Shown one piece after another: positions 21,835 through 34,059 of a DNA stretch of 64,000 nt; the first letter of the stretch is position 1; every line of letters begins with the position of its first letter. Below the pieces are notes generated by a model that ran no database searches, was not told the origin of the DNA, and saw only the letters and a program-made list of their open reading frames with translations. A program made the translations under genes and the position numbers. Source of the stretch: Helicostylum pulchrum (taxonomy: Eukaryota > Mucoromycota > Mucoromycetes > Mucorales > Mucoraceae); contig JAIXMO010000054.1 of assembly GCA_025677825.1 (NCBI GenBank), positions 119,687 to 183,686 on the forward strand, given 5' to 3'.

Positions 21835-21866
<32 letters not shown>
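21835..21866. repeat. GA/GACA microsatellite in MZM1 5' region
   Basis: A GAGA/GACA purine repeat lies 31-62 bases upstream of the MZM1 ATG, inside the 194-base divergent promoter shared with the coiled-coil gene. It probably lies in the MZM1 leader. Confidence 0.7.
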
Positions 21867-21998
21867 CCAGGTTACCCGGGATTGTGACGCTCTTTTTTTC
21901 TCTTTTTCCTACACTTTCCTTATTTTGACAGTGAAAAAAATAAAAATAGTTCTTTCTCAACAATTTTTTTTTTTTTTTTTTACTAAAGAAAAAAAAAA

Positions 21999-23830
21999 AT
22001 GAACTCTAACTCGATTGAATTTACTGAACAGAAGTTACAAGAATGTTTAACGTAATGTTACTCTTTTTTCTTTAAAAGAAAAAGAAACACGTTTGTACTT
22101 ATTCTTATTTTTGTATTTAGATCCATCTATGCTTCTTCGCGTGCTGCAACTGAAATTAACGGCTTCGAATCCAAACTTGAGTCTTTGAAATCTATTAGAC
22201 AAACTCTTATCACCGGTGAAAATATTTCAGCAACTAATTTAGACCAAATGAGTAGGGCAACATTTATTTATTTTGAAGAGAAAAGAAACACACTAAAAAA
22301 ATATACTTGTTAGATAAAAGTATTGACGATTTACAAACTAAAATAAACAAGAAAAAAGAACTGTAAATTATCTCGATATACAAAAAAATATGTATATATT
22401 AATCCTTTTTTTTTAAAAAAAAAACACGTATAGTATGTCAGTATCAGAAAAGCAAGTGATTAAAGGATTTTTGGAAGTTATCACACACATCTCTAGCACA
22501 TCTTCTAAAAAAGCAATTGAATCTACCACGAAATGGACAGAGATGTTGAGTGGATTTAATACAACTTTACGTACTGAAATTCAAAAGACATTCTCTTCTA
22601 CTGAAGAGTCAATTAAACAGTTACGTGATACTAAAATGGACGTTTCAGAAAAGGAGGAATTGGATAAACAAATTGAAGCATATAAAGAACTAATTACAAA
22701 ATCCTATAAGGCCAATAGCATCGCTTTATCGGAGAGCACCAATACTGCAATGTCTTATTTATCCCGCAAAGTCGAAACTATGATTAACGAAAATAATCCT
22801 AACAAAGTTGCTCAAGAAGTTGAAGCTATTATGGATGAAAAGATAAAGGAGCAATTACGGGAATTAAAGGAAGAGAATCAATTGGCTCTTGATGCTACAA
22901 GTGAAAAGTTTGATGGTTTATCCAGGGCGGTAGTAACAAGTGTTACTAGTTTAATTCACAATACCATTAGTCCTACTAATATTCAAAGCTTGATTGCTTC
23001 ATTACCTGAATTCGAACTTTTAAAAAACGGTAGTACAAACTTGGCTCAAGTATCTGATCATCAAGCAGAACAATCTGTTCCTAGTTTTGATGCAATTAAA
23101 GAGTCGATTGCTAGTCTCACCAGTGAATTAGTTGAATTGAAACAATCAAATCAACAAACAAAGGCTGTCGTAGACACTATGCGATCTCAAATATTACCTA
23201 AAGCTGCAAATCCATCTGAATTCGATCACCAAATTGCTGTAAAACGTATGGAGGAAATGGAACGAAATGTATCCGTTATTCATAATAATATTAAAATGAT
23301 TGAAACCATTGTCAAAGTAAAGGCTTCTGAATACGATGATGGACAAAACGGTAGTAACAAGAGGGCTAGAGTTGATACGGATGGTAATTCGGTAAATCAT
23401 GACCAATACATGACCGCTATAGCTGAAGTGGAATCCAAGCATCAGAAATTACTTGATTTCATCGTACAGTGTAAAGATACTGTATTAGATGATGAATTCA
23501 GTAGCCGTTTGGAAGCTGTCGTAGCTAAAATCGAACAAGTATTACTGTAAGTAAAACTATCTTTTACTATTTAATACATTTTGTATATTTAACACTCTTT
23601 AAAAAAAAAGGAACCATGAAAGATTTATTCACTTTTTGGTGGATCCTTTCGCAGCTTCTAGGAATGAAAAAGTGTCTATTGCAACAGACGCTGTACCAGA
23701 AGGCACTCTTTCACCTGCTATGATTGACGCTATCTCAAAGTTAGTAAAAAAGACTGCCGAAGAGGTGTCATTACCATTGGAAAAGAAGATCAAGTTACTT
23801 GAAGAGAAATTACAAGCTAAATCTTTATAA
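21999..23830 (+). CDS. Uncharacterised coiled-coil protein
   Basis: Five exons join cleanly into one long protein. ATG 21999 gives MNSNSIEFTEQKLQECLT, which splices to SIYASSRAATEINGFESKLE, then NKSIDDLQTKINKKKEL. The large exon 22434-23548 is next, followed by NHERFIHFLVDPFAASRNEK and the stop at 23828-23830. The ORF that appears to start at MSVSEKQ (22435) is therefore an internal exon: GAACT|GTAAAT...TATAG|T keeps phase. Heptad-like stretches occur throughout (KEELDKQIEAYKELITK, EQLRELKEENQLALD, LTSELVELKQSNQQ). A basic NGSNKRARVD patch may be a nuclear signal. About 490 residues, largely helical. No family is recognised; a structural or spindle/nuclear scaffold role would be a guess. Confidence 0.75.
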
Positions 23831-23977
23831 AAAAAAAAAAAAAAAAAAATATGCATTAACCCTTTTATATCGAACAAAAGAGTTGGACAGTACATAGGAG
23901 GTTTTTTTTTTTTTTTTCTTTCTTCTTCCGTATTATTATTTTTATTATTATATAATACCCTCTAGTATAAATAAAAT

Positions 23978-24306
23978 ATGGCTCTTTCATTGTTACTTAC
24001 GGGCTATTCAATTTGCAAAGATCAAGCTGGTGAGGCACGCACGCATAACCTGATATACACATATGAATTAAACATTTTGGTTGCGCATTAGGCCCTATTA
24101 GTGTGTTCTTTTTAGGTCGTATACCAAATTTTACAGAGGCTCATTTTCCTCCACCTGTGAATAATAACAAGCCAGTTGGAGAAACTGATACTGGTCCAAC
24201 TATCTCGCTTAATACATGTCTAGTTTTTGCCCATCTTATTGTACATATCATTGGAGGTCAATTGGTTTTCGAACTACTTTATAAATTTCAAACTAAAATA
24301 AAATAA
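23978..24306 (+). CDS. Small single-TM protein, uncharacterised (88 aa)
   Basis: Two exons (23978-24029 and 24092-24306) join in phase into MALSLLLTGYSICKDQAGP..., an 88-residue protein. The N-terminus is mildly hydrophobic. The middle has RIPNFTEAHFPPPVNNNKP. A C-terminal hydrophobic helix (LNTCLVFAHLIVHIIGGQLV) is followed by a short basic tail. The intron has GTGAGG and TTAG ends. I do not recognise the family. Its compact spliced structure and position in a housekeeping block argue for a real gene, possibly a small mitochondrial or ER protein. Confidence 0.6.
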
Positions 24307-24311
24307 TTGGC

Positions 24312-24319
24312 TGACGTCA
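24312..24319 (+). promoter_or_regulatory. TGACGTCA (CRE palindrome) upstream of cytochrome oxidase subunit
   Basis: A perfect TGACGTCA palindrome lies 149 bases before ATG 24468 and six bases after the stop of the preceding gene. A related TGACGTC lies before the Rieske gene. bZIP ATF/CREB proteins bind this site in fungi; action here is inferred. Confidence 0.45.
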
Positions 24320-24467
24320 CAAAATATTTGGGCATTTTGGCCTGGTTGGGTTTTGCAGGGCTGAGGTGGAAAAAATCAGTTGATATTTTTTTTTTTTTTT
24401 TTTGGCAGTCGAGATTTTTTTTTTTCTGTTATTCCCTTTACACCCCCTCTCTCTAATTTTCTAAACA

Positions 24468-25106
24468 ATGATGTTTGCTCTTCGTCGTGCTGCTATCAAG
24501 GCTGCTCCTCTTGCTGCCCGTTCTACTGTTAGACCTTTCTCCGTTTTAGGTGCACGTTTCTGTAAATAACAATTTCAAGTTTGCAATGTTTTTTTTTTTT
24601 TTTTTTCGCGGTTCGATTTGACTCATTCTTTAATTTTTTTAGCTGCTGTTGGTCAACCTGCTGAGTCCACTATGGGCCCTGGTGGTAAGGCTGGTGAGGT
24701 CCCTACTGATCTCGAGCAAGCTACTGGTTTGGATCGTCTCGAATTACTTGCCAAGCTCCAAGGAAAGGAACTTTTCGATATGGAACCCTTGAACATGACT
24801 CACATTGGTACACCCAAGAACCCCATTGTTGTTCAATCTCATGATCCTATTCGTTTCATTGGTTGTACTGGTAAATATATATAAAGAGTTTTTTTTTTTT
24901 TTTTTTGCATAATTTTTTTATATTACTGGGCGAAAAAAGGAGACGACTTTGGAATTAAATTATTTTTTTAAATAGGTTTCCCTGTTGAATCTCACGATGT
25001 TATTTGGATCAACTTGGACAAGTCTCACGAACACGATCGTTGTCCCGAGTGTGGTTCCGTCTTTGAGATGGATTTCGTCGGTACTGAAGATGAACATCAC
25101 CATTAA
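24468..25106 (+). CDS. COX4: Cytochrome c oxidase subunit Vb (yeast Cox4)
   Basis: Three exons: 24468-24561, 24643-24870 and 24976-25106. The N-terminus MMFALRRAAIKAAPLAARST is a mitochondrial presequence rich in Arg and Ala. The mature part has GKAGEVPTDLEQATGLDRLE, PKNPIVVQSHDPIRFIGCTG and WINLDKSHEHDRCPECGSVF. The C-x2-C pair, with the upstream Cys of IGCTG, forms the zinc site of subunit Vb in complex IV. The tail EDEHHH is His-rich. Length (about 150 residues) fits the family. A TGACGTCA element and a 17-T tract lie just upstream. Confidence 0.95.
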
Positions 25107-25742
25107 GTTATACATATAAAAAAAAAACTCCTATTTATAAGCGTTTATACATATAAAAACTTGTGGTTTTTTTTTTTGCAGAAGAAAAAAGAAAAATACA
25201 CAGAAAAAAATGCAATAATACAATTTTTTTGTTCTACACTATCTTTTTTGTTTTTGCTGTTTGAAAAAAAAAGGTAACGCGTTAAACGCGTCTTTTTCTG
25301 TTTAGCATTTTTCTGCTTCGCAATTTTCTGAATATTTGACAGCATTGGGGGCAAAAGACCAAAGGACGAAATGCTTTGCTATTTTTTAAAAATAAATGAC
25401 AGGTCTCTTTGGGATATTTTATGTGTAAAAATAGATTTTAAAAAAACTACTGTTGTTTGAATTAAACAATTTGCCCCAGATCTGTATTTTTAGAAAAAAA
25501 AATGGCACCAGTTAAAATAGACGCGACTTTTTAATTTTAATTTGCAGGGTGTGGTGGGGGAAACATACAGGACCCCGTCATATACCTTAGAGAAATGGTT
25601 TACGGTATCATTTATTCCTTGGTAAAGGTTGACAATGAATATAAAGATTACTGCAACTTCTTTTTGTACATAATAGTTCTACAACAACACAGCTGCATGA
25701 AAAACAACATAAATAAATAAATGCGCGTTACGCGCTGATAAC

Positions 25743-25779
<37 letters not shown>

Positions 25780-26390
25780 ACTACAATGTTTTTTAACGAA
25801 TTCAATTCGCTTGGTTTATTTATTTTTGATTGACATGAATTAATATACCAAGGAGAGTCTGGAGCTTCAAAAATGATCGAAAAAAAAAAGTTATTTTCAG
25901 TAACTAAAATGACCAATCAAGTTAGGGTCAAGTTAATCTTAGTATACAAGAAAATTAGGTGCATCATGATCTTGTAGTTACAGGTACAAGATTTGATAGA
26001 GTCTTTTTTTACTGACGAATATATTCATAGCTAATACTACTGAAAAAAGAAAAAAATGATAATAATCTGAGGTTAAATGGTACGTGCAAAAAAATAAATA
26101 AATTAGTATATATATTTGTTCCCTGGATTAGTCACATTCGACCATATAAATTTGGAACTCTCATGTTCCCCTAAACACAAAAATAAATATATATTGTTCC
26201 CTGGCGGAGGTATTTCTTTTTTCTTTTTCTCTCTTTTTTTTTGTTTTTGTTTTTCTTACTCTGCATACAATTATACATTTTTTTTTCTTTCTCTTTTATA
26301 ATAAATAAGTAAAATAAATAAAAAGGCCTTTCTTCCCTTTTTCTCCTCCTTCCCCTTAAAAACGATATACATTCCTTTTGATGCTTTTTG
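25107..26390. other. Intergenic region with homopolymer tracts
   Basis: About 1.3 kb without a supportable gene. It holds a 30-A run at 25746-25775, two ACGCGT (MluI cell-cycle box-like) hexamers at 25277-25282 and 25286-25291, and GCGCGTTACGCGC at 25721-25733. T/A-rich low-complexity ORFs at 25728-25916 and 26116-26437 are artefacts of these tracts. Confidence 0.4.
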
Positions 26391-27978
26391 ATGAACCAGA
26401 TCAATCTCCTTCTTTTTCTGGTTGTCGTTCTAACCAAGACATCTCTTGCGTTTGGTAAATAAAAAAGAGAAAAAACTACAACAAAAGTTTATATACTAAA
26501 CATTAAAACTACTGCTTTTTTAAATATAGAGAACAATGCGAGTCAAAATTATTCTGTAACAGGTACACAGCGAAAAAAAAAAAAAAAAAAAAAAGTATTT
26601 AATCCCATTAATTTATATTAAAAAAATTCATCTTTAAATAGAACCACCGTGTACACCCTCAACCTGTTGGAAATCATATCATAAACATCATCTTCATAAA
26701 ACACATTGCTGGAACATGACAAAGACTTACACAGCCACTCCCACATTCACTAGAAATTCCACCTATATTACACAGACATGTACAACCACTCTTTTGCCGC
26801 TCACAAAATCTCATCACCACCACCATCACTATCGCTCTAAATCCAAATCCAAATCGCTTTCTCGCTCCAAATCAAAGTCTATTTCTATTTCAAAGTCTAA
26901 ATCTACTTCAAAGTCTATTTCTATTTCAAAGTCCAAGTCTATCTCTAAATCAAAATCTAAATCAAAGTCGAAATCTATCTCGAAATCAAAGTCGAAATCC
27001 ATTTCGAAATCAAAGTCGAAATCTATCTCGAAATCAAAGGCATTGTCTAAATTGAAACAGTCTAGAACGACCGCTATCAGCTCAACCGCAACTACTACTT
27101 ATAAAAGTAGTATAGAGTCAAGTAGGGCTCCGACTCCGACCTCTACTACTACTACTACTACTGCTGCTGCTGCTGATGTTACAAGCAATACTACGTTCGT
27201 TGTAGCGGGTGCAATGCCTACGCAAACAGATGACACAAGTAGCACGACGGATGGATTTCAAGATTCAAGCGAGTCAGACACGAACAGCGACAGTGAATCT
27301 AATAGCGACGATAATAACAGCGACGATAGTGAAAGTAACGATGAAAATAACAGCGACGACAGCAGTAGTAATAATGTTGACAGTAACAGTCAATATGATG
27401 AAGAAGAAGCTGGTGATGATGATTATGACAATAGCAGTAACGATGATAATGAGCAAGAGGACAGCAGTAATAACGAGAATGATCAAAACAGCAGTGACAG
27501 TGTTGGTGATAATAACAATGAAGAAGAACAAGATAATACGGTCTCCGCTGCAACTGCAACAGCAACCGAGCCGGGTATTCTGGCGTCACCCACGGATAGT
27601 GGGGTACTTGATCCTACGAACAAAAATATACCAGGCGATGTATTTAACAATAATGACCCATCGGTACCTAATAATATAAGTAATAAAGCATTAGGTATTG
27701 GACTTGGTGTGGGCATTGGATGTATTGCAGCACTTGGGTTAGCAGGATTGTTAGTTCATAGTCGAAAGAAACGTCAAGAAAGGATATTGCTTGATGATAG
27801 TAGTGGTGCTCAAGTGCCTACAAGATGGAGACCTCAAAGTTTTATGGGTGTCGTAGCTTCGGTTGTATCAAAGTTACCTCGGTCTCCTTCACAACGTAGT
27901 AAAGCATCTGGCGATATGTTATCCGGTGTAGCTGTAGGACACGGAGATGGTGCTGTAGAATCACAAAGACAATATTAA
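26391..27978 (+). CDS. Mucin-like type I membrane protein with Ser/Lys repeats
   Basis: I place the start at ATG 26391 in a first exon (26391-26454) that encodes a clear signal peptide, MNQINLLLFLVVVLTKTSLA. Exon 2 (26530-26562) and exon 3 (26642-27978) follow in phase. The order is: a short Cys region (EPPCTPSTCWKSYHKHHLHK), a Thr-rich part, a His cluster, about 75 residues of SK dipeptides, Ser/Thr tracts, an acidic Asn/Asp/Ser region, then one TM helix (ALGIGLGVGIGCIAALGLAG) with a basic stop (HSRKKRQER) and a cytosolic tail of about 75 residues. This matches a wall-stress-sensor or mucin-like surface layout, with a possible O-glycosylated stalk. No WSC domain is visible. The alternating basic/Ser array is unusual for a stalk. 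Function is inferred from layout only. Confidence 0.75.
26830..27060 (+). repeat. In-frame tandem Ser-Lys coding repeat
   Basis: The DNA repeats units such as AAATCAAAGTCGAAATC with small variations, coding alternating Ser-Lys with periodic Ile. The units are 6-12 bases and the array is entirely in frame within the mucin-like gene, so expansion or contraction keeps the frame. Confidence 0.8.
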
Positions 27979-28324
27979 ACAAAAAAATTTCCCCTCCCCT
28001 TTTTTTTTTAATTTCTTCTCCCTTTTATTTTTTTTGAACTTTTTTTTTTTAAAAAAAAGCTGTTTATATAACTTGAATTTTGATATGCTACTACTACTAG
28101 TTAGCTTGTCTCTTTTTTTCCTTTTTCTATTTTATACAAATATTCATATAAAGTAGTTCCACGTGTGAAGCGTATATATTGGCTTGTGTAGCACAGAGAG
28201 AAAAAAAAAAGGCGGCTTATGAATAAAAAGGAGTTGCCTCGTTTTTATTTTTTTATTTATTGAATTCTATAAATTGATTGAGAAGGGTAGAGGGGGTATA
28301 TGAAAAAAAAAAAAAAAAAAAAGA
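27979..28324. other. Convergent 3' intergenic region
   Basis: The 346 bases between two convergent genes carry T- and A-rich runs (polyadenylation-like sequence for both genes), including an 18-A run at 28302-28322. No gene is seen. Confidence 0.4.
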
Positions 28325-29561
28325 TTACAGTATGTAAATCAAAGATATTACTAATAATATAGTTAAATAATTGAAAGAAGCAAGTAGAATAGTCGTATTA
28401 TTTGAAGTAAAAGGAGGAGAATCCATTGGACTTGCACTAGTAGTAGTAGTAGATTGAGTTTGATTTGGTTCAAAGGTATCAGCCAACAAGACATGATCGA
28501 TTAAATGTACAACACCAGTTGAAGTCAAGATATCCGTCTTTACAAATAAAGTATTACCATTCATAATCAAGTTGGAATGCTTATCTAGTTGAAAATGAAC
28601 TGAATCCTTCTTGTAATCAGTAGCAATTGCAATTGATTTACTAGTAGTACTACTGGTGTCAAGTAAGCGAATAATTTTATCTAGTGTATAGATACCATCA
28701 AGTACAGAATATTTTAAATTATGTACAAGTGTACCAAATGGTATGCTTGAACCATTGACAGATTCCCAGGCTTCGTTAATGGGAACTAAAATAGTCGTAT
28801 TTATTCTAGATATCGTGTCTGACACGTTGAGCGATTTTAATAGTCCTTCCATATATTCCGTTTCTGGCAAATTGGAAATAGTAGTTAGTGGTGTTTCAGC
28901 AGGTTGCAGAAAATTATCAATAAACAGAATCACACCTAAAAATAATATAAGGTTTTAGAATTCTGCAAAAAAAAAAAAAATTGTGTGGAAGAACGGAAAA
29001 AGGGTCCTTTTTTTATATTATTATTTACCATTACTGCACTGAATTTCAGTCGATGCGGTTAGCGCTTTAGTCATACCAGAATATACTTGTATGTTATTTG
29101 TTGGCTTATTATTTACTATGTGTGGTCCAATGGATAGATATTGGTTGGTAATTGACTTGTAAAAATTTCGGTCGGATAAAAGCACCTGATTTGCAAATGT
29201 TCCGTTTAATGTCATTAATCCCAATTTAGCGTAGACATTGCCTTCTGCTGAAAAATTGAGTAATCCTGTCTCCAGTGAAATATTCAATGCGACTTCATTT
29301 GGTAATAAAAACGTAATATTGTAATTGGATTGATCGAATAAATCAATCAACTCGCCAGCACCTTGCATTTGATGATAAAGGCTCTGCAATTATTCATTTT
29401 TTTTACAGGTCGAGTTAATAAGTTTATATATTAACTTTTTTTTTTTTTACTGCTGAGAAACTTACAGGTGAATACGTTTGCAATGATTCGTAAATCGTCT
29501 TGTCTAACTGACAAAGATAGCTATCAAACGTCAAAATGAATAAAAAAAGTGCAATTCTCAT
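28325..29561 (-). CDS. FAS1 (fasciclin) domain protein, probable GPI-anchored
   Basis: Three or more exons start at ATG 29561-29559 with a signal peptide (MRIALFLFILTFDSYLCQ). Two fasciclin-like modules follow. The first has MQGAGELIDLFDQSNYNITF, FLLPNEVAL and NGTFANQVLL. The second, in the last exon, has TTILVPINEAWESVN, LKYSVLDGIYTL, NGNTLFVKTDILTSTGVVHL and IDHVLL. These are the FAS1 H1/H2-type boxes (TxLxPxNxAW, GVVHxIDxVL). Several N-glycosylation sequons are present. A Ser/Thr region precedes a hydrophobic end (NYLTILLVISLIYIL), typical of a GPI signal. FAS1 proteins act in cell adhesion and wall structure. It is divergent from the glyoxal oxidase gene. Confidence 0.85.
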
Positions 29562-29774
29562 TTTTGTATAAGAAGAAAAAAAAGAAGAAAGAAAAAATAT
29601 AAAGAAAAAATAAATAGGGAACTTAAATCTATTTTTCTGGAGTAACACACATCACGAGTTACTCAAAAAAAAACATTTTTTTTTCTGAGCTGTTTTTCTT
29701 TTTTTTTTTTTTTTTTTCCTTTTATCCTTCATTCTTTCTTTTTATTCTTTTTTTAAAACAATTGACAACAAAAG
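29562..29774. promoter_or_regulatory. Shared 213-bp divergent promoter, FAS1 and glyoxal oxidase genes
   Basis: Two genes for secreted proteins diverge from this short segment. It is almost entirely T/A tracts, including a 17-T run at 29701-29717. Co-regulation is possible but no specific site is recognised. Confidence 0.4.
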
Positions 29775-31477
29775 ATGAAAGTATCATTGTCTGTCCTTAT
29801 AGTGTCACTTACTTTTGCATGTGCTCAATCACCTTTCTTTGATCAAGACGAAAAACTCAATCAAGACTTGAAAAAGTTTCAAGTAACTGGAAAAATGGAA
29901 CAAATAGGCAGAACAGGTGTCCCGGCAATGCATGCCGTTTTATTAAAGTAACACAAACAGTAAAAGAGAGAGAGAGAGACTGGTAAAATCTAATATTTCT
30001 TTTGTGTAGTGAAAAAAGTATTTTAATCATTGATAAAGCCGAGGAAAACGAAGCTAAATTAGATTCAGGTGTTAGCGCTTATTCGACACTTTACGATACA
30101 GAAACAAATGAATACCGTACACTCTTATTAGAAACCAACACATTTTGTTCTGCCGGTGGGTTCTTGGGTAATGGTACATTTATTAGTACCGGCGGTGCTG
30201 AAAGTAGATCCAAATGGAAAGCAGGTAAAGGCCATCAATCCATTCGTCACTTTCAACCTTGTTCTGATAACTCTTGCTTTTGGCAAGAGTTTCCTACCGG
30301 TAAAATGTATAGCAATCGTTGGTATCCCACTGTAGAACAATTACCTGACGGCGACTTAATTATTATCGGTGGTTCCAACGCTGGTACTAAATATAACACG
30401 GTGATAAAAAATACACCTTCTTATGAATTTTGGCCACCTAGAACAGATGAACCCATTCAACTTGATTTATTACTGCACACATTACCTTATAATTTATATC
30501 CATTTGTATTTCTTTTACCGGATGGTAATCTGTTTATTTTTGCTTCCACCAAATCTATCATTTATAATTACAATAATCACACTGTCGTAAAGGAATTACC
30601 AAGGATGCCCGGTGTACCTAGATCTTATCCTTTAACTGGTGGTGCAGTCATGTTACCACTAAGACCAGAAAACAATTATAATGTAGAAATTTTAATTTGT
30701 GGTGGTTCAGCTAGTCCAAAGGCCAATTCAGAAGCGGACGATACCTGCGGTAAAATTAATTTAGGTCATGATAAACCTACATGGGAAATGGATACTTTTA
30801 TCCATAAACGAGTCATGCCAGATGGTGTATTTGGTACAGATGGTAGTATTATTTGGGTCAATGGATGCCAACGTGGTTATGCCGGTTATAAAGATGCAAA
30901 CCATGATCCTACATTTGACCCATTAATTTATCACCCGGAAAAGCCGATTGGTTCAAGATGGCAGCAAGGTTTAGCAAACACCGATATTGCTAGAATGTAT
31001 CATTCAGTAGCATTAACATTGCCTGATGGTAGAATTTGGATTGCTGGTTCCAACAGTGTTGACCCTCCCGATATCTATGCAAAATATCCTACGGAATATC
31101 GTGTGGAATACTATTCGCCTCCTTATCTTTTTAAATCAAATACAAGACCAAAGATCTCTCATGTACCAAGAATCGTTACCTATGACACTCAGTTTAATAT
31201 CTTGTTACATTTACAAGAAACTGAAAAAGATACTGATAAAATTCAAGTCGCCATGTTGAGACCTGGTTTTAGTACTCATTCCATGCACATGTCGCAACGT
31301 TATGTATTTTTACAATTTGAAGTGAGCGAGGACTTTCAAGCAGTTACTATCACAAGTCCTCCTAACCCAAATATCTTTCCTCCCGGTCAAGCCTTCTTGA
31401 TTGTTTTATATGACGGTGTACCTTGTAAAGCAACTGAATTCTTTATTGAAAAAGAAGAGAAAGATCTTTTAATTTAA
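29775..31477 (+). CDS. Glyoxal oxidase-like copper radical oxidase (AA5_1)
   Basis: Two exons (29775-29947 and 30010-31477) encode about 546 residues. A signal peptide (MKVSLSVLIVSLTFACAQ) targets secretion. A Kelch-like propeller and C-terminal Ig-like domain follow. The copper radical residues can be matched by motif: Cys in NTFCSAGGF (the Tyr-Cys cofactor), Tyr in SNRWYPTVEQLPDG, Tyr-His in ARMYHSVALTLPDG, and His in GFSTHSMHMSQRY. Members oxidise aldehydes such as glyoxal and methylglyoxal to acids and make H2O2 outside the cell. There is no C-terminal TM or GPI signal. The WSC domains of some relatives are absent. Family assignment is firm; substrate is not known. Confidence 0.93.
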
Positions 31478-31640
31478 ACGTATCTTTTTTTTTTTTTTTT
31501 TTTTTTGTACCTTTATCTTGTCGTCATACTACACACTGTTGACGTCGCTTTTAGAAATTTAATTGTATAAAAAAAGTTCTTTTTCTCTCTCTCTCTCCTT
31601 AAAAACGCTTTTTTTTTTTAAACATTATATTTCTTTCATT

Positions 31641-33906
<2,266 letters not shown>

Positions 33907-34059
33907 GTCAAATTTTTTTTTTCTGTACTTTTAGAATAAAATTTTAAAAATAAAACGCGTGTGTGACGTTGTCCTGTTTTTTTTTTCATACAATTTTTTT
34001 TATTTTCATTATCCCTTTTTTACTCTTTTTAAAAAAAATCATATTGTACATAAATCAAC

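Noticed and set aside
22435..23550. Separate gene starting MSVSEKQ
   Set aside because: The preceding exons splice into it in phase (GAACT|GTAAAT...TATAG|TATG), so this ATG is internal.
26830..27060. Possible CRISPR-like or tandem satellite array
   Set aside because: Units are short, in frame and have no spacers; it is a coding Ser-Lys repeat.
27209..27716. Long ORFs in other frames and on the minus strand over the mucin-like gene
   Set aside because: They arise from the repetitive Ser/Asn/Asp coding DNA read out of frame and have absurd composition (Tyr/His or Ile/Val repeats).
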